A stretch of DNA of 64,000 nucleotides, taken from contig NZ_JARQWV010000004.1 of assembly GCF_029543245.1 (NCBI RefSeq), positions 186,001 through 250,000 of the forward strand, written 5' to 3'. Each line of letters starts with the position of its first letter. Within the stretch, counting starts at the first letter, position 1. The notes beneath the pieces were generated by a model, which saw nothing but the letters and a program-made list of their open reading frames with translations, ran no database searches and was not told where the DNA came from. Positions 24,054-35,805 of the stretch are shown in pieces. A program made the position numbers and the translations under genes. The DNA comes from Caulobacter endophyticus (GTDB lineage: Bacteria > Pseudomonadota > Alphaproteobacteria > Caulobacterales > Caulobacteraceae).

Positions 24054-24755
24054 ATGCAGTTCGAGACCAAATACCGACCCCAAGCCATGGCGCGCTTTGC
24101 CGGACTTTCCTACGTCGCCTACGTCGCGCTGGGGCTCTACATCTCGTTCGGTCCGGCGGGGCAGATCTTCAAGGCGGGTGTCAGTGCGAAGACCGACTTC
24201 TTCTTCCGCACCGGCCTCGTCGCTGAAATGGCGCTCTACATTTTCGTCGTCCTGTCGGCCGCGGCGATGTACGGCGTGCTGCGTGAGGTCGACCGCAACC
24301 TCGCCTTTCTGGCGGCGAGCTGCCGCCTGATCGAGGGCGCGATGGGCGCGTGCTTCCTACTTTTGAAATACGCCGCATTCGCTGCCCTGACGCGAGATGA
24401 CCTGGCCGGCGGCCTGACGGATGCGGACCGGCAAGGGCTGATGATGCTCTTCAAGCACGTCCACGGCTCGGGGCTCTACTTCTTGATGACGGTCATGGGC
24501 GTCGGCGGGGCAATTTACTTCTGGCTGTTCTACCGTACGCGCCTGATCCCGCACTGGCTGGCCGCCTGGGGCGTCTTCACCTACGTGCTGATGATCGCGA
24601 TTGGCGCAGCCGTGATCCTGTTCCCGCTCTTGAAGCAATGGGTGATGATCGCATTCCTGCCGGGCGCCGCGTTCGAGCTCTTGGCCGGGCTCTGGCTGCT
24701 CTTCGCCGGCATCGATATGCGTCGGCATGACGGCGAGGGGATGGCTGCGGGGTAG
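24054..24755 (+). CDS. DUF4386 family membrane protein
   Basis: About 233 residues starting MQFETKYRPQAMARFAGLSY after a GAGGCA ribosome binding site. About six transmembrane helices, including LVAEMALYIFVVLSAAAMYG and LIPHWLAAWGVFTYVLMIAI. The RPQAMARFAGLSY start and the later GxGLYFLMTVMGVGGAIYFW match DUF4386. Function unknown. It is probably controlled by the neighbouring membrane AraC regulator. Confidence 0.8.
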   Translation: MQFETKYRPQAMARFAGLSYVAYVALGLYISFGPAGQIFKAGVSAKTDFFFRTGLVAEMALYIFVVLSAAAMYGVLREVDRNLAFLAASCRLIEGAMGACFLLLKYAAFAALTRDDLAGGLTDADRQGLMMLFKHVHGSGLYFLMTVMGVGGAIYFWLFYRTRLIPHWLAAWGVFTYVLMIAIGAAVILFPLLKQWVMIAFLPGAAFELLAGLWLLFAGIDMRRHDGEGMAAG

Positions 24756-24756
24756 G

Positions 24757-24811
24757 CGCAAGGTCGCCTTTTTGAAGGTGGACCAATTTCCGCTTATGGC
24801 GCTGCCAGGTC
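24757..24811. repeat. Degenerate intergenic repeat (TGGCGC family)
   Basis: CGCCTTTTTGAAGGTGGACC followed by AATTTCCGCTTATGGCGCTG. Together with 24812-25102 it makes a 347-bp gene-free interval upstream of the phytochrome gene. The rest must contain the phytochrome promoter, but I see no clear boxes. Confidence 0.6.
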
Positions 24812-25102
24812 GGCGAGATAGGACCGTGGTATTGGCCGGGGAACGGACACAGTTCTCGGGCTGAGCGTGAGGTTCCCCCGGGGCGCAAGAAGTCGGCCGA
24901 CGTTAATGCTCGGCGGAAGCCGGCCGGTCCGCTCGACCGGCAGGGTTGAATCTGCAATTGCCAAGCTTGCATCGGTCGAGCCGCGCTCATACGGCTGACT
25001 GGACAAGTTGTCGCAGGGGGATGGTCCGGCCTTGGAAAGACTAGGTTCTGTTCAAGACTTCCAGCCTGGGTTCTCGACCACGCGCCATTTGGTTGCTTGG
25101 CG

Positions 25103-27319
25103 ATGAGCTTGACGCAGATCCCGGATCTGGACGCTTGCGCCGCTGAACCCATCCGTATTCCCGGTGGCGTCCAGCCCCATGGGGCCTTGGTTGTCGTCGA
25201 GCCCGTGACGGGCGCGATCCTGCAGTCCAGCGCGAACCTGCCGACCGTCCTGCGATTGTCCTCGCCTGCAACAGGCTTGAGCGACTTGGACCCAAGCGGG
25301 GCCCTTGCGGCTGACCTGGAAGCTTGGCGCGCGAGCAATGAGCCTTTGTTCCTGCGAACAATAACCTTGACCTCTGGTCCTCAGCAGGTCGCGGCGCATC
25401 AGGGCGAGCAAGGCATCATCGTAGAATTCGAAGCGCCGCCCGCCAGTGAAGGTGAGACGCTCGAGGCGCTCTATCCGCGCCTGCGAAGGTTCGTGGCCGC
25501 CACCGAGGATGCGCGCGAGGTACGGGCCATTGCCGAGGCGGCCGTGCGCGAGGTGCGCGCCCTGACGGGCTTTAATCGGGTGATGCTCTACAGCTTCGAC
25601 ACCGAAGGAGTCGGAACCGTCATCGCGGAAGACGGCGATGGCGTCCTGCCGTCCTATCTAGATCTTCGCTTTCCAGCCTCTGACATTCCCGCCCAGGCGC
25701 GCGCGCTTTATCGCCTCAACCGCCTGCGCCTCATCCCTGACGCCAACTACACGCCGTCACCGATCGAGCCGGCGCTCAATCCGATCGATGGCCAAGCGCT
25801 CGACCTTTCCGGCGCGGCGCTACGCAGCGTCTCGCCCATCCATCTTCAGTACATGCGCAACATGGGCACCTTGGCGTCCATGTCGATCTCGATCCTGGTC
25901 GATGGCGAGCTTTGGGGGCTGATTTCGGGCCACAGCGCCCAACCCCATCTGGTTAATCCGCAGGTCCGGACGGCCTGCGACTTCCTGGGCCAGATCGTCT
26001 CCCTGCAGATCGCCGCGCGCGTGCGCGCTCAGCTGGCCGCGGACCATGTGGCCGCCAAGCGCACCGAGACTGCGCTGCTCAGCCGGCTGGCGCCGGCCCA
26101 GGATTTCCAGGTCGGCCTTGTCCAGAACCCGGATCTCTGGCTCGATCTGGTCCATGCCCAGGGCGCGGCGCTTGTCGTGGACGGCGTGGTGTCCGTGGTG
26201 GGCCAGGCCCCCTCAGTCCCGGAGATCGAGCTGCTGACAGCCTGGTTGAAGGCGCGCGGCGATGCGGTCTTCACCACGGACGCGCTGAGCAGCCTGTGGC
26301 CACCGGGCGAGGTCTTCGCGCCCGACGCCAGCGGCGTCCTGGCGATCTCGATCTCCCAGTTGCACCCCGACTATATCCTCTGGTTCCGGCCGGAGGTGAT
26401 CCGCACGGTCACCTGGAGCGGCGATCCGACCAAGCCAGCGATCGAAACCGGCGTCCTGCATCCGCGAAAGTCGTTCGAGGCTTGGAAGCAGCAGGTGCGC
26501 CTGCGCAGCCTCCCCTGGACAGACGTCGAGACCGAGACGGCCGCCGATTTTCGCAACGCCATCCAGAACTTCGTGCTGCGGCGAGCCGAGGAGCGCGCTG
26601 AACTGACCGCCGAACTGGAGCGCAGCAACAAGGAGCTGGAGGCCTTCTCCTACTCGATCAGCCACGATCTCCGCGCGCCGTTCCGGCACATCGTCGGCTA
26701 TGCTGAACTCCTGAAGACCAAGGAATCAAACCTCGACGACAAGTCACGCCATTACATCCAGACCATCGTCGATTCAGCTCTCACCGCAGGACGCCTGGTC
26801 GATGATCTTCTGGCCTTTTCGCAACTGGGCCGATCGCAGGTCACTCGCGCGCCAGTCGATATGCGCAAGCTGGCCGAGGAGACCCGTCGCGCGCTGGAAA
26901 CTGAGATCGAGGGGCGTGTCGTGCGCTGGGAGATCGGTAACCTGCCGCCGGCCTTCGGCGATGCGGGCCTGCTGCGCCAGGTGATGATGAACTTGGTCGA
27001 CAACGCCCTCAAATACACCCGCCCGCGCGAGGAGGCCGTGATCGCCATCGCCGGCGAGGATCGCGGCGACACGACGGCCTATTGGGTGCGCGACAACGGC
27101 GTCGGCTTCGACATGGCTTACGTCGGCAAGCTGTTTGGCGTCTTTCAACGCCTGCACCGGATCGAGGACTTCGAGGGCACCGGCATAGGTTTGGCGCTCT
27201 CCAAGCGGATCATCGACCGCCACCATGGAACCATCGAGGCCTATGGCAAGCTTGGGCAAGGGGCCACGCTATTGTTCACCCTGCCCAAAGCCCCACGGAA
27301 AGACGACGAAGGACACTGA
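25103..27319 (+). CDS. bphP: Bacteriophytochrome histidine kinase
   Basis: A 738-residue red/far-red photoreceptor kinase. Cys12 in LDACAAEPIRIPGGVQPHG is the biliverdin-attachment position of bacterial phytochromes. The PAS domain (about 10-115) is followed by a GAF domain with LRFPASDIPAQARALYRLNR and SPIHLQYMRNMG. The PHY domain carries the tongue motifs WSGDPTKP and PRKSFEAW. The C-terminal kinase has LEAFSYSISHDLRAPFRHIV and ATPase blocks NLVDNALKYTR, RDNGVGFDM and GTGIGLALSKRI. It is followed directly by an Rcp1-type regulator and a hybrid kinase. No heme oxygenase gene is present in the window, so biliverdin must come from elsewhere. Confidence 0.95.
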   Translation: MSLTQIPDLDACAAEPIRIPGGVQPHGALVVVEPVTGAILQSSANLPTVLRLSSPATGLSDLDPSGALAADLEAWRASNEPLFLRTITLTSGPQQVAAHQGEQGIIVEFEAPPASEGETLEALYPRLRRFVAATEDAREVRAIAEAAVREVRALTGFNRVMLYSFDTEGVGTVIAEDGDGVLPSYLDLRFPASDIPAQARALYRLNRLRLIPDANYTPSPIEPALNPIDGQALDLSGAALRSVSPIHLQYMRNMGTLASMSISILVDGELWGLISGHSAQPHLVNPQVRTACDFLGQIVSLQIAARVRAQLAADHVAAKRTETALLSRLAPAQDFQVGLVQNPDLWLDLVHAQGAALVVDGVVSVVGQAPSVPEIELLTAWLKARGDAVFTTDALSSLWPPGEVFAPDASGVLAISISQLHPDYILWFRPEVIRTVTWSGDPTKPAIETGVLHPRKSFEAWKQQVRLRSLPWTDVETETAADFRNAIQNFVLRRAEERAELTAELERSNKELEAFSYSISHDLRAPFRHIVGYAELLKTKESNLDDKSRHYIQTIVDSALTAGRLVDDLLAFSQLGRSQVTRAPVDMRKLAEETRRALETEIEGRVVRWEIGNLPPAFGDAGLLRQVMMNLVDNALKYTRPREEAVIAIAGEDRGDTTAYWVRDNGVGFDMAYVGKLFGVFQRLHRIEDFEGTGIGLALSKRIIDRHHGTIEAYGKLGQGATLLFTLPKAPRKDDEGH

Positions 27320-27325
27320 CGAGAC

Positions 27326-27784
27326 GTGGCTGACCTGCGACCCATCCTCCTGGTGGAGGACAATCCGCGCGACCTGGAACTGACCTTGGCGGCTCTGGCC
27401 AAGTGCCAGCTGGCTAACGAGATCATCACCACCCGCGACGGTGCCGAGGCGCTCGACTATGTCTATGCGCGCGGCGACTATGCCGATCGCCCGGCCGGCG
27501 ACCCGGCCGTCATCCTACTCGACCTGAAGCTGCCGAAAATCGATGGCCTCGAAGTGTTGGAGAAGCTCAAAAGCGACAGCAACTTCCGCCAGATTCCGGT
27601 TGTTATGCTGACGTCTTCGCGCGAGGAGCGCGATCTTGTCAAAAGCTACGAGCAAGGGGTCAACGCCTTCGTGGTCAAGCCGGTCGACTTCAACGCCTTC
27701 TTCGAGGCCATCGAGTCCCTAGGCATGTTCTGGGCGATCCTCAACGAGCCACCGCCACGTTCCGGCCCCGCCGATGGACGGTAG
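27326..27784 (+). CDS. Rcp1-type single-domain response regulator
   Basis: A 152-residue receiver from a GTG start seven bases after the phytochrome stop. Acidic pocket LLVEDNPRD, phosphoacceptor Asp in VILLDLKLPKIDGLEVL, Thr/Ser switch in VMLTSSREERD and Lys in FVVKPVDF. The longer insert ALDYVYARGDYADRPAGDP is typical of Rcp1-like partners of phytochrome kinases. It has no output domain and should receive phosphate from the upstream phytochrome. Its last 11 bases overlap the hybrid-kinase gene. Confidence 0.93.
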   Translation: MADLRPILLVEDNPRDLELTLAALAKCQLANEIITTRDGAEALDYVYARGDYADRPAGDPAVILLDLKLPKIDGLEVLEKLKSDSNFRQIPVVMLTSSREERDLVKSYEQGVNAFVVKPVDFNAFFEAIESLGMFWAILNEPPPRSGPADGR

Positions 27785-30230
27785 CTCGGTCCGCGCGCTC
27801 TGCGCGCTCCTTCTGGAAGACAGCGATATCGACGCCGAACTCGTCGAGGGCCATCTGGCCAAGGCGGGCTTGGTCTGCACGATACGGCGCGCCGTTGACC
27901 GAAAGAGCTTCGTCGCCGCCATCGAGAGCGGCGAGTGCGAGATCATCCTCGCCGACTACGCCTTGCCGGATTTCGATGGCCTGTCGGCGCTGACCATTGC
28001 CAAGGCTCTGGCTCCGGACACGCCGTTTGTCTTCGTCTCCGGTGTGGTTGGCGAAGAGTTCGCCACCGCCGCGATCAAGCGTGGCGCTACTGACTACGTC
28101 CTCAAGCGCAACCTAACGCGCCTGGGCACCGCCGTCGAAAGGGCCCTGACCGAGGCGCGCCAACGAAATGAGCGCCGCTGGGCCGAAGAGGCCCTGGCGC
28201 GCAGCGAACTTAACCACCGCCTGGCGATCGAGGGCGCAGGTCTTGGTGTCTGGAGCTTCGACAGACGCACCGGCCTGCTGTCCATCGACGCTCGATGCAA
28301 GGCGCTCTGCGGCCTGGCCGAGAATGCCGATGTAAATCTTGGCCAACTGATGAGCCTGTGCTGGCCCAATGACCGTCTGAAGCTGCGGGCCGCCGCCCGC
28401 CGGGCCACGCGAGCGGGGCATGAGGGAGAGGGCGTTTTCACGCAGGAGGTGGCGATCGACGGGGCCGACGGTCGCGAGCGGATGATCGCGCTGCACGGTC
28501 AGGCGGTGTTTGAGGCTGGCGTCTGCTTGCGTTTCGCCGGCGTGGCCAGCGACGTCACCGAGCAGCGGCGCGCTCATGCGGCGCTGGAGCGCCTGAACGA
28601 GCGGTTGGAGGCCGAGGTCGAAGCGCGCACCGCCGAGCGCGACCGCATCTGGCGGCTCAGCCGCGATCTCTTCGCGGTCCTGGATCCGCGCGGCCGCTTC
28701 AAGCAGATCAATCCTGCTTGGACGGCGCATCTGGGGCATGCGGCCGGCGGCCTCTTGGCCATGCAACTGTCCGATATCCTACACGCAGACGATCTAGAGA
28801 TGGCCCGCCAGACCTTCGCGGGTCTTGCCGGTGGCGGGTTCGATCGCTTCGACGCGCGAGTTCGTCACGCCGACGGGACTTGGCGCTGTATCGCCTGGAC
28901 CGTGACGCCCGAGCGCGACGCCTTCTATGTCGTCGGACGCGACATCACCGAGGAGAAGCTGTCGGCCGACGCCCTGGTCATGACCAATGATCGCTTGCGC
29001 GCCCAGATCGACGAGCGCCAGCAGATCGAGCAGACCCTCCAGCAGATGCAGCGCCTAGAGGCCGTCGGTCAACTGACCTCGGGCGTCGCGCACGACTTCA
29101 ACAACCTGCTGACAGTAATCCTGGGCAATATCACCTTCGTCGAACGTGCGATAACCGACCTGCGCGCCGATCCCGCCATCGCGCGGCGGATCCAACATAT
29201 GCGCTCGGCGGCCGAGCGCGGGGCGAGCTTGACCGCGCAGCTTCTGGCCTTCTCGCGCAAACAGAAGCTCGCACCCAAAGCGCTGAATCTCAACGAGGCG
29301 GTGAGCGGGATGCGCGAGCTGCTGCAGAGCACGATGGGGGGCAGCATTCGCATCGAGACGGTGCTGCAGCCCGCGCTCTGGGCCGCCCTTGTCGACCCGA
29401 CCCAAATCGAGATGATCATCCTCAACTTGGCGATCAATTCTCGCGACGCGATGGAGGTCGGCGGCGGCCTGACCCTTGAGACCCGCAATGTGGCGATCAG
29501 CGAGACGCCAACCCGGCCCGAGGAACCCGTGCCCGGCGACTATGTCGAGCTCTCCGTCAGCGACACGGGCCCTGGCATGCCTGACGAGGTTCTGGCCAAG
29601 GCCTTCGAGCCTTTCTTCACCACGAAAGCCGTGGGCAAGGGCTCGGGCCTGGGTCTCGCCCAGGTGTTTGGCTTCGCCAAGCAATCGGGCGGCGGGGTTC
29701 GCATCGAGACCAAGTTGGGGGAGGGGACCTCGGTGAAGGTATACCTCCCGCGCGCCGCGGCCGATGAACTCAGCGCCGCGCCGGGACGCCTGGAGCCCCT
29801 CGCCGCGGTTGCGGCCAACACCACCATCCTGGTCGTCGACGACGACAGCGCGGTGCGGGAAATCACCGTCTCTCTGCTGCGCGAGCTCGGCTACGGCATT
29901 TTGGAAGCGGGTAGCGGGGCCTCAGCTCTGTCGATGCTGGCCGACCGCGCCGACATTGATCTGCTGCTAGTCGACTACGCGATGCCGGGCATGAGTGGCC
30001 TGGAGACGGCAACCCGGGCTCGCGCCATGCGCCCGAACCTGCCTTGCATGTACGTCACCGGCTATGCCGACCTGGCGGCCCTACGTGAAGTCGGCGGCCA
30101 ATCTGTCGTACAGAAGCCCTTCGTCGGCGATGAATTGGCTCGGAAGGTTCAGGCCGTACTGGGCGAATGGACGGACAACGCCAACGTGGTTTCCCTCGCG
30201 AAGAGCCGGCTTCGCGATCCGCGTCGTTAG
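27774..30230 (+). CDS. Hybrid sensor kinase, REC-PAS-PAS-HK-REC
   Basis: An 818-residue cytosolic protein. It has an N-terminal receiver (about 8-125, ILADYALPDFDGLSAL), two PAS regions (about 150-265 and 300-400, the second with FAVLDPRGRFKQINPAWTAH), a coiled linker, then HisKA LEAVGQLTSGVAHDFNNLLT. The ATPase has NLAINSRDAM, SDTGPGMPDEV and GSGLGLAQVFGFAKQSGG, and the C-terminal receiver (about 690-805) has LLLVDYAMPGMSGLETATRA. An input receiver plus output receiver suggests it integrates phosphorylation from the Rcp1-type protein and passes it on (inference). It overlaps the preceding gene by 11 bases, so the three genes form one operon. Confidence 0.93.
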   Translation: MDGSSVRALCALLLEDSDIDAELVEGHLAKAGLVCTIRRAVDRKSFVAAIESGECEIILADYALPDFDGLSALTIAKALAPDTPFVFVSGVVGEEFATAAIKRGATDYVLKRNLTRLGTAVERALTEARQRNERRWAEEALARSELNHRLAIEGAGLGVWSFDRRTGLLSIDARCKALCGLAENADVNLGQLMSLCWPNDRLKLRAAARRATRAGHEGEGVFTQEVAIDGADGRERMIALHGQAVFEAGVCLRFAGVASDVTEQRRAHAALERLNERLEAEVEARTAERDRIWRLSRDLFAVLDPRGRFKQINPAWTAHLGHAAGGLLAMQLSDILHADDLEMARQTFAGLAGGGFDRFDARVRHADGTWRCIAWTVTPERDAFYVVGRDITEEKLSADALVMTNDRLRAQIDERQQIEQTLQQMQRLEAVGQLTSGVAHDFNNLLTVILGNITFVERAITDLRADPAIARRIQHMRSAAERGASLTAQLLAFSRKQKLAPKALNLNEAVSGMRELLQSTMGGSIRIETVLQPALWAALVDPTQIEMIILNLAINSRDAMEVGGGLTLETRNVAISETPTRPEEPVPGDYVELSVSDTGPGMPDEVLAKAFEPFFTTKAVGKGSGLGLAQVFGFAKQSGGGVRIETKLGEGTSVKVYLPRAAADELSAAPGRLEPLAAVAANTTILVVDDDSAVREITVSLLRELGYGILEAGSGASALSMLADRADIDLLLVDYAMPGMSGLETATRARAMRPNLPCMYVTGYADLAALREVGGQSVVQKPFVGDELARKVQAVLGEWTDNANVVSLAKSRLRDPRR

Positions 30231-30307
30231 GGCCTGTCAATGTGCCACCAGCCTTGCTGTGCTGACGGTCTTCGCGGCCTACGTGGCGTGTCGGCCGCTC
30301 TCCGAAC

Positions 30308-30628
30308 TTAGGTTCGACCCTCCACAGCTATGGGGACTGCGGCGACGGCTAGTGTCTGGAGGCGTGCCAACGTCAGCTTCTGGCGCGCGTCGGACGACGA
30401 CCGAGGCCTCGATGACGAGCTGGGGGCGATCGTCGCACGAAAAGGTTGTCGATCAGGGGGCGGAACAGGCCGCGAAGGCGCCCATCGTCGCGCGTGCTCG
30501 AGACGATCGAACGCTCCGGCGAACTCCTCTCGCGACATCACGCCCAGCGCGATGAGGATGCCGATCAGGGCCGCGGTAACGCCAGACTGATAGTCGCTCA
30601 TCAGCAATGTGGATTCGTCAGCGGTCAT
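30308..30628 (-). CDS. Small protein with one hydrophobic segment, 106 aa
   Basis: MTADESTLLMSDYQSGVTAA followed by LIGILIALGVMSREEFAGAF is a plausible one-helix membrane or amphipathic protein. GGAG precedes the ATG. The C-terminal third is Pro/Ser/Arg-rich and its last 14 codons are made of a dispersed repeat (30350-30390), so the original C-terminus may have been replaced. It lies 26 bp upstream of the convergent end of the chemoreceptor gene. Confidence 0.45.
   Translation of the reverse strand: MTADESTLLMSDYQSGVTAALIGILIALGVMSREEFAGAFDRLEHARRWAPSRPVPPPDRQPFRATIAPSSSSRPRSSSDARQKLTLARLQTLAVAAVPIAVEGRT
30350..30390. repeat. Degenerate intergenic repeat (TGGCGC family) inside a gene end
   Basis: AGTGTCTGGAGGCGTGCCAA followed by CGTCAGCTTCTGGCGCGCG. 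Here the repeat overlaps the 3' end of the small gene 30308-30628. Confidence 0.55.
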
Positions 30629-30653
30629 GCGCTCGCTCCAATGTGGGCCTGAC

Positions 30654-32441
30654 TCAGAACTCTTCCCAGCTATCGAGCGTCGGCGCCGCTGAGCCCCGGA
30701 CCAGCATCGGGCCGCGGGTCATTGGGCGCGTCTTTTTGATCGCGCCGGGACGCTCGCGAGGCGGGCTGGACGCGGCGCTTGTCGCCGTGACCGCGCTGAT
30801 TCTGAACCGTCCGACCATCTGGCGAAGCTCGCCTGCTTCGAACTTCAGGCTGGCGGACGCGGCGGTGGCCTCCTCGACCATGGCCGCATTTTGCTGGGTG
30901 ACCTGATCCATCTGATTGACCGCGACATTGACCTCGTTGAGGCCGGTCGCCTGTTCCTTGGAAGACTGGGCAATCTCGGAGATCAGGCCGTCGATCTGGC
31001 CAACCTTCTCGACGATTTCGCCGAGCGCGCGGCCGGTTTCGCCGACCAGCTTCACGCCGCGTTCGACCTGCGAGCCGCTATTGGCGATCAGGGTCTTGAT
31101 CTCCTTGGCCGCCTCGGCTGAGCGTTGGGCCAGAGCACGGACTTCCTGGGCGACAACCGCGAAGCCGCGACCAGCCTCCCCAGCGCGGGCGGCCTCGACG
31201 CCAGCGTTGAGAGCCAACAGATTGGTCTGGAAGGCGATTTCGTCGATGACGCCGATGATGCTGGTGATCTGGCCCGACGACTTCTCTATCTCGCCCATGG
31301 CGGCCACGGCGTCGCCAACGATCTCGCCCGAACGAGCGGCGTCTGCCCGGGCGCTGGATGCCGCTGCCGAAGCCTGCCGGGCGCCCTCAGCGCTGCGATT
31401 GACCGTGGCGGTGATCTCGTCGAGCGCGGCGGCGGTCTCCTCGAGGCTGGCGGCCTGTTGCTCGGTGCGGCGGGAGAGGTCGTCCGAGGCTATAGAGATC
31501 TCGTCGGCGCCAGCGCCGACGCTGCCGGTGGCCGTGGTCACCGAACTCATGGTCTCGTCGAGGGCGGCCAGGGCGCGGTTGAGATCGTCGCGCAGTTTCT
31601 GGAACTGCGGATCGATCGGCTGGTCGAGCCGGCAGGTCAGGTCGTTAGCCGCCAAGCGCTCAAGGGCGGCGGCGATCTGGTTGACGGCGTCGACCCGCCC
31701 GGTCACCACCGTGGCGAATTTCACGATCTTCTCGACGCGGCCCCTAGGCCCGAACACGGGGTTGTAAGAGGCCTGGATCCAGACCTCCTGGCCGCCCTTG
31801 CCGACACGCTTAAACTCGGCGGCGACATATTCGCCCGCGTTCAACTTACGCCAGAAGTCAGCGTATTCGGGCGAGCCGGCGTAGGTCTTGTCGACGAACA
31901 TCCGGTGGTGTTGCCCTTTGATCTCCGAGAGGCTGTAGCCCAGCGCGTCGAGGAAGTTCTGATTGGTGTCCAGAACCAAGCCGTCGGTGGAGAATTCGAT
32001 GATCGCCTGAGCGCGGCTGATGGCGGTGAGCTTGGCTTCAAAATCCGCGTTACGCAGCTTCTGGTCCGTGATTACGGTGGCGACCTTCACCACGCGCTCA
32101 ACCTTGCCCGAGCCGTTGCGGACAGGATTGTAGGAGGCCTGGATCCAGACCTCGCGACCGCCCTTGCCGATGCGCAGATATTCACGCGCATCGAACTCGC
32201 CTTGGCCGAGCTTGGACCAGAAGTCGCGGTAGTCTTGACTCGCTGCATACTCAGGCTCGACGAATAGGCTGTGGTGCTTGCCGACGATCTCGGAGAGCCC
32301 ATAGCCCATGGCGTCGCAGAAGTTGGCGTTGGCGGACAGGATCTTGCCCGACAGGTCGAATTCGATCGTGGCGAGTGAACGATCCAGCGCCGCCAAGGTA
32401 TGGGCCGGATTGCCATTCAAACGATTGCGTAACCCAATCAC
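30654..32441 (-). CDS. Soluble chemoreceptor (PAS-PAS-MCP)
   Basis: A 595-residue protein without transmembrane segments. Two PAS domains (about 15-130 and 140-250) are near-repeats of each other, each ending [16 protein letters not shown]-like linker leads to the methyl-accepting domain, with the hairpin tip [20 protein letters not shown] followed by [20 protein letters not shown]. The C-terminal end SWEEF resembles the pentapeptide that tethers CheR or CheB in receptors. The twin PAS layout resembles redox or energy sensors such as Aer-type soluble receptors. No che genes are near, so it must signal through host chemotaxis proteins. Confidence 0.92.
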   Translation of the reverse strand: MIGLRNRLNGNPAHTLAALDRSLATIEFDLSGKILSANANFCDAMGYGLSEIVGKHHSLFVEPEYAASQDYRDFWSKLGQGEFDAREYLRIGKGGREVWIQASYNPVRNGSGKVERVVKVATVITDQKLRNADFEAKLTAISRAQAIIEFSTDGLVLDTNQNFLDALGYSLSEIKGQHHRMFVDKTYAGSPEYADFWRKLNAGEYVAAEFKRVGKGGQEVWIQASYNPVFGPRGRVEKIVKFATVVTGRVDAVNQIAAALERLAANDLTCRLDQPIDPQFQKLRDDLNRALAALDETMSSVTTATGSVGAGADEISIASDDLSRRTEQQAASLEETAAALDEITATVNRSAEGARQASAAASSARADAARSGEIVGDAVAAMGEIEKSSGQITSIIGVIDEIAFQTNLLALNAGVEAARAGEAGRGFAVVAQEVRALAQRSAEAAKEIKTLIANSGSQVERGVKLVGETGRALGEIVEKVGQIDGLISEIAQSSKEQATGLNEVNVAVNQMDQVTQQNAAMVEEATAASASLKFEAGELRQMVGRFRISAVTATSAASSPPRERPGAIKKTRPMTRGPMLVRGSAAPTLDSWEEF

Positions 32442-32946
32442 CGCGCTTCCTCCGAGGTCAAGCTTTCGCGCAAAGGAAGCGAACTGGGGTCAACGAACGG
32501 TAAAATTCGAAGGCGTGATTTGTCGCGGTCTTAGAAAATCGAGCCCGATTTGGGTTGCTTGTTCTCAATTAAAGGTAGCTATTTTCTGTTCAGAGAATTT
32601 GATGATGGAGAATATTGACCTGATTTCGCGCTATGCGGGAAACCCCCGACACGAACGTGAAGATTTCTAGCGACGATCTGCCGCATCGCATCGGGCCTGA
32701 GAAACGACCGGCTTATTTGATGACATCTACAGAGGAAGTTTGGCGCGCGGCGCGATTGGATGCTCTCGGCCCGAGGCGCGTGCGCCACCTGAGCGCCGAA
32801 GTCGTGTTCTCGGAGGTGATCCAAAGTCGGCTATTGGCGCGCCGGGCCCAAGAGCGTCGTGTTCTTGGTGCCGACGCAATGTCCGCAAATGGCGCTGGCA
32901 GGACCGTCAAGCGGTTGGCCCCTGACGCTTTGGAGTAGCGGACTTC
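32442..32946. other. Gene-poor interval with tandem dispersed repeats
   Basis: A 505-bp stretch between the chemoreceptor and the groEL terminator. The first 200 bases are AT-rich and hold the chemoreceptor promoter. Two adjacent copies of the TGGCGC-family repeat follow at 32800-32840 (GTCGTGTTCTCGGAGGTG, then CTATTGGCGCGCC) and 32856-32902 (GTCGTGTTCTTGGTGCCG, then CGCAAATGGCGCTGG). No gene is supported. Confidence 0.5.
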
Positions 32947-32977
32947 AACCAAAGAAAGAGGGGCCCGAAGGCCCCTC
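32947..32977 (-). terminator. Rho-independent terminator of groESL
   Basis: On the minus strand GAGGGGCC-TTCG-GGCCCCTC forms a perfect 8-bp stem with a stable UUCG tetraloop, followed by TTTCTTT. It lies 28 bp after the groEL stop codon and in the right orientation. Confidence 0.9.
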
Positions 32978-33004
32978 GAAGTTAGCGTCCGCTAGGCGCG
33001 ATGA

Positions 33005-34991
<1,987 letters not shown>

Positions 34992-35060
34992 GCATAACCT
35001 CCAGATGCAAAACAGAATGTGATGGGTCCACCGGGCTCGCACCTAGCGGACGGACGTCAA

Positions 35061-35087
35061 GCTAGGCGGCGCCGAAGAGGCTTCAAG
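35061..35087 (-). promoter_or_regulatory. RpoH-like promoter of groESL
   Basis: On the minus strand CTTGAA, 15 bases, CCTAGC. The element box and spacing match the plus-strand promoter at 35680-35707 (CTTGAC, 15 bases, CCTAAT), and both resemble sigma-32 promoters of Alphaproteobacteria. No CIRCE inverted repeat is present. Confidence 0.6.
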
Positions 35088-35317
35088 AGCCCGCGGTGAA
35101 AATTTTTCGACGGGGTTGGATCCGCCCCTGGCGGCCGTTTGCGATGGTCCCTGACGGCTTGACGCTTCCAGCGCCTGGGCCAAAAAATCAGCGCACGCGA
35201 ATGCGCCAGATCGGCGTTCGCTGACGGGAAAGGATCAAAGAACAGGAGGTTCGATTTGCCCCGCGCCCGTGTCTCTAACGCCAAGCGCCTGGTCGCTATC
35301 GCCTGAGGACGCCGCCC

Positions 35318-35584
35318 ATGGACAGGGATTTTCTCAAGCAGCTCGACGGCTACGGCCTGGCGACCGCCCAAATCCACTACTATCGGCTCGACTATCCGGC
35401 CGTGCTTCAGCTCTACGTCTGGCAGGAATACGACCTTGCTCCGCGCTTTCCCATGCTGCAGGCCTTTCTCGACCATTGGCGGCGCGAGATCGAAGCCGCG
35501 CTGCACTCGGTCCAGGTCGCCCACCATCGATTGATCGGTCCGTCGGAGTGGCGAGCCGTCAATGGCGTGATCTCGCTGCATTAG
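35318..35584 (+). CDS. usg: Usg family protein
   Basis: An 88-residue protein, MDRDFLKQLDGYGLATAQIH, YYRLDYPAVLQLYVWQEYDL, APRFPMLQAFLDHWRREIEA, then LHSVQVAHHRLI. This matches the Usg family known from Caulobacter and other Alphaproteobacteria over its full length. The biochemical function is not known. It is divergent from groES and lies upstream of an hsp20 gene, which places it in a stress island here. Confidence 0.9.
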   Translation: MDRDFLKQLDGYGLATAQIHYYRLDYPAVLQLYVWQEYDLAPRFPMLQAFLDHWRREIEAALHSVQVAHHRLIGPSEWRAVNGVISLH

Positions 35585-35679
35585 CCCCCGGCAAGCCATG
35601 CGCGGTGGCTCGGCTCCGCCTTGGCTTTGGGCCCGGTGACACCTTGGTTCACGGATCGAAAAATTTCTGATGCGAGCGT

Positions 35680-35707
35680 CTTGACGCGTTTCGGCCGTGT
35701 CCTAATT
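35680..35707 (+). promoter_or_regulatory. RpoH-like promoter of the hsp20 operon
   Basis: CTTGAC, 15 bases, CCTAATT, about 100 bp upstream of the hsp20 start. Same boxes and spacing as the groESL promoter, which makes both more credible. Confidence 0.62.
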
Positions 35708-35805
35708 CATCGCCTGCTTGCCGGGCGCCGACAGGGCCTGGCCCTGGGGCGCATAGCGCGTGGCTCGGCGCCCCTCATGTCCAACTTGCTTTCGAGGAGA
35801 TGGAA

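Noticed and set aside
34992..35317. CIRCE element in the groES promoter region
   Set aside because: No TTAGCACTC-N9-GAGTGCTAA-like inverted repeat. The RpoH-like boxes explain control better.
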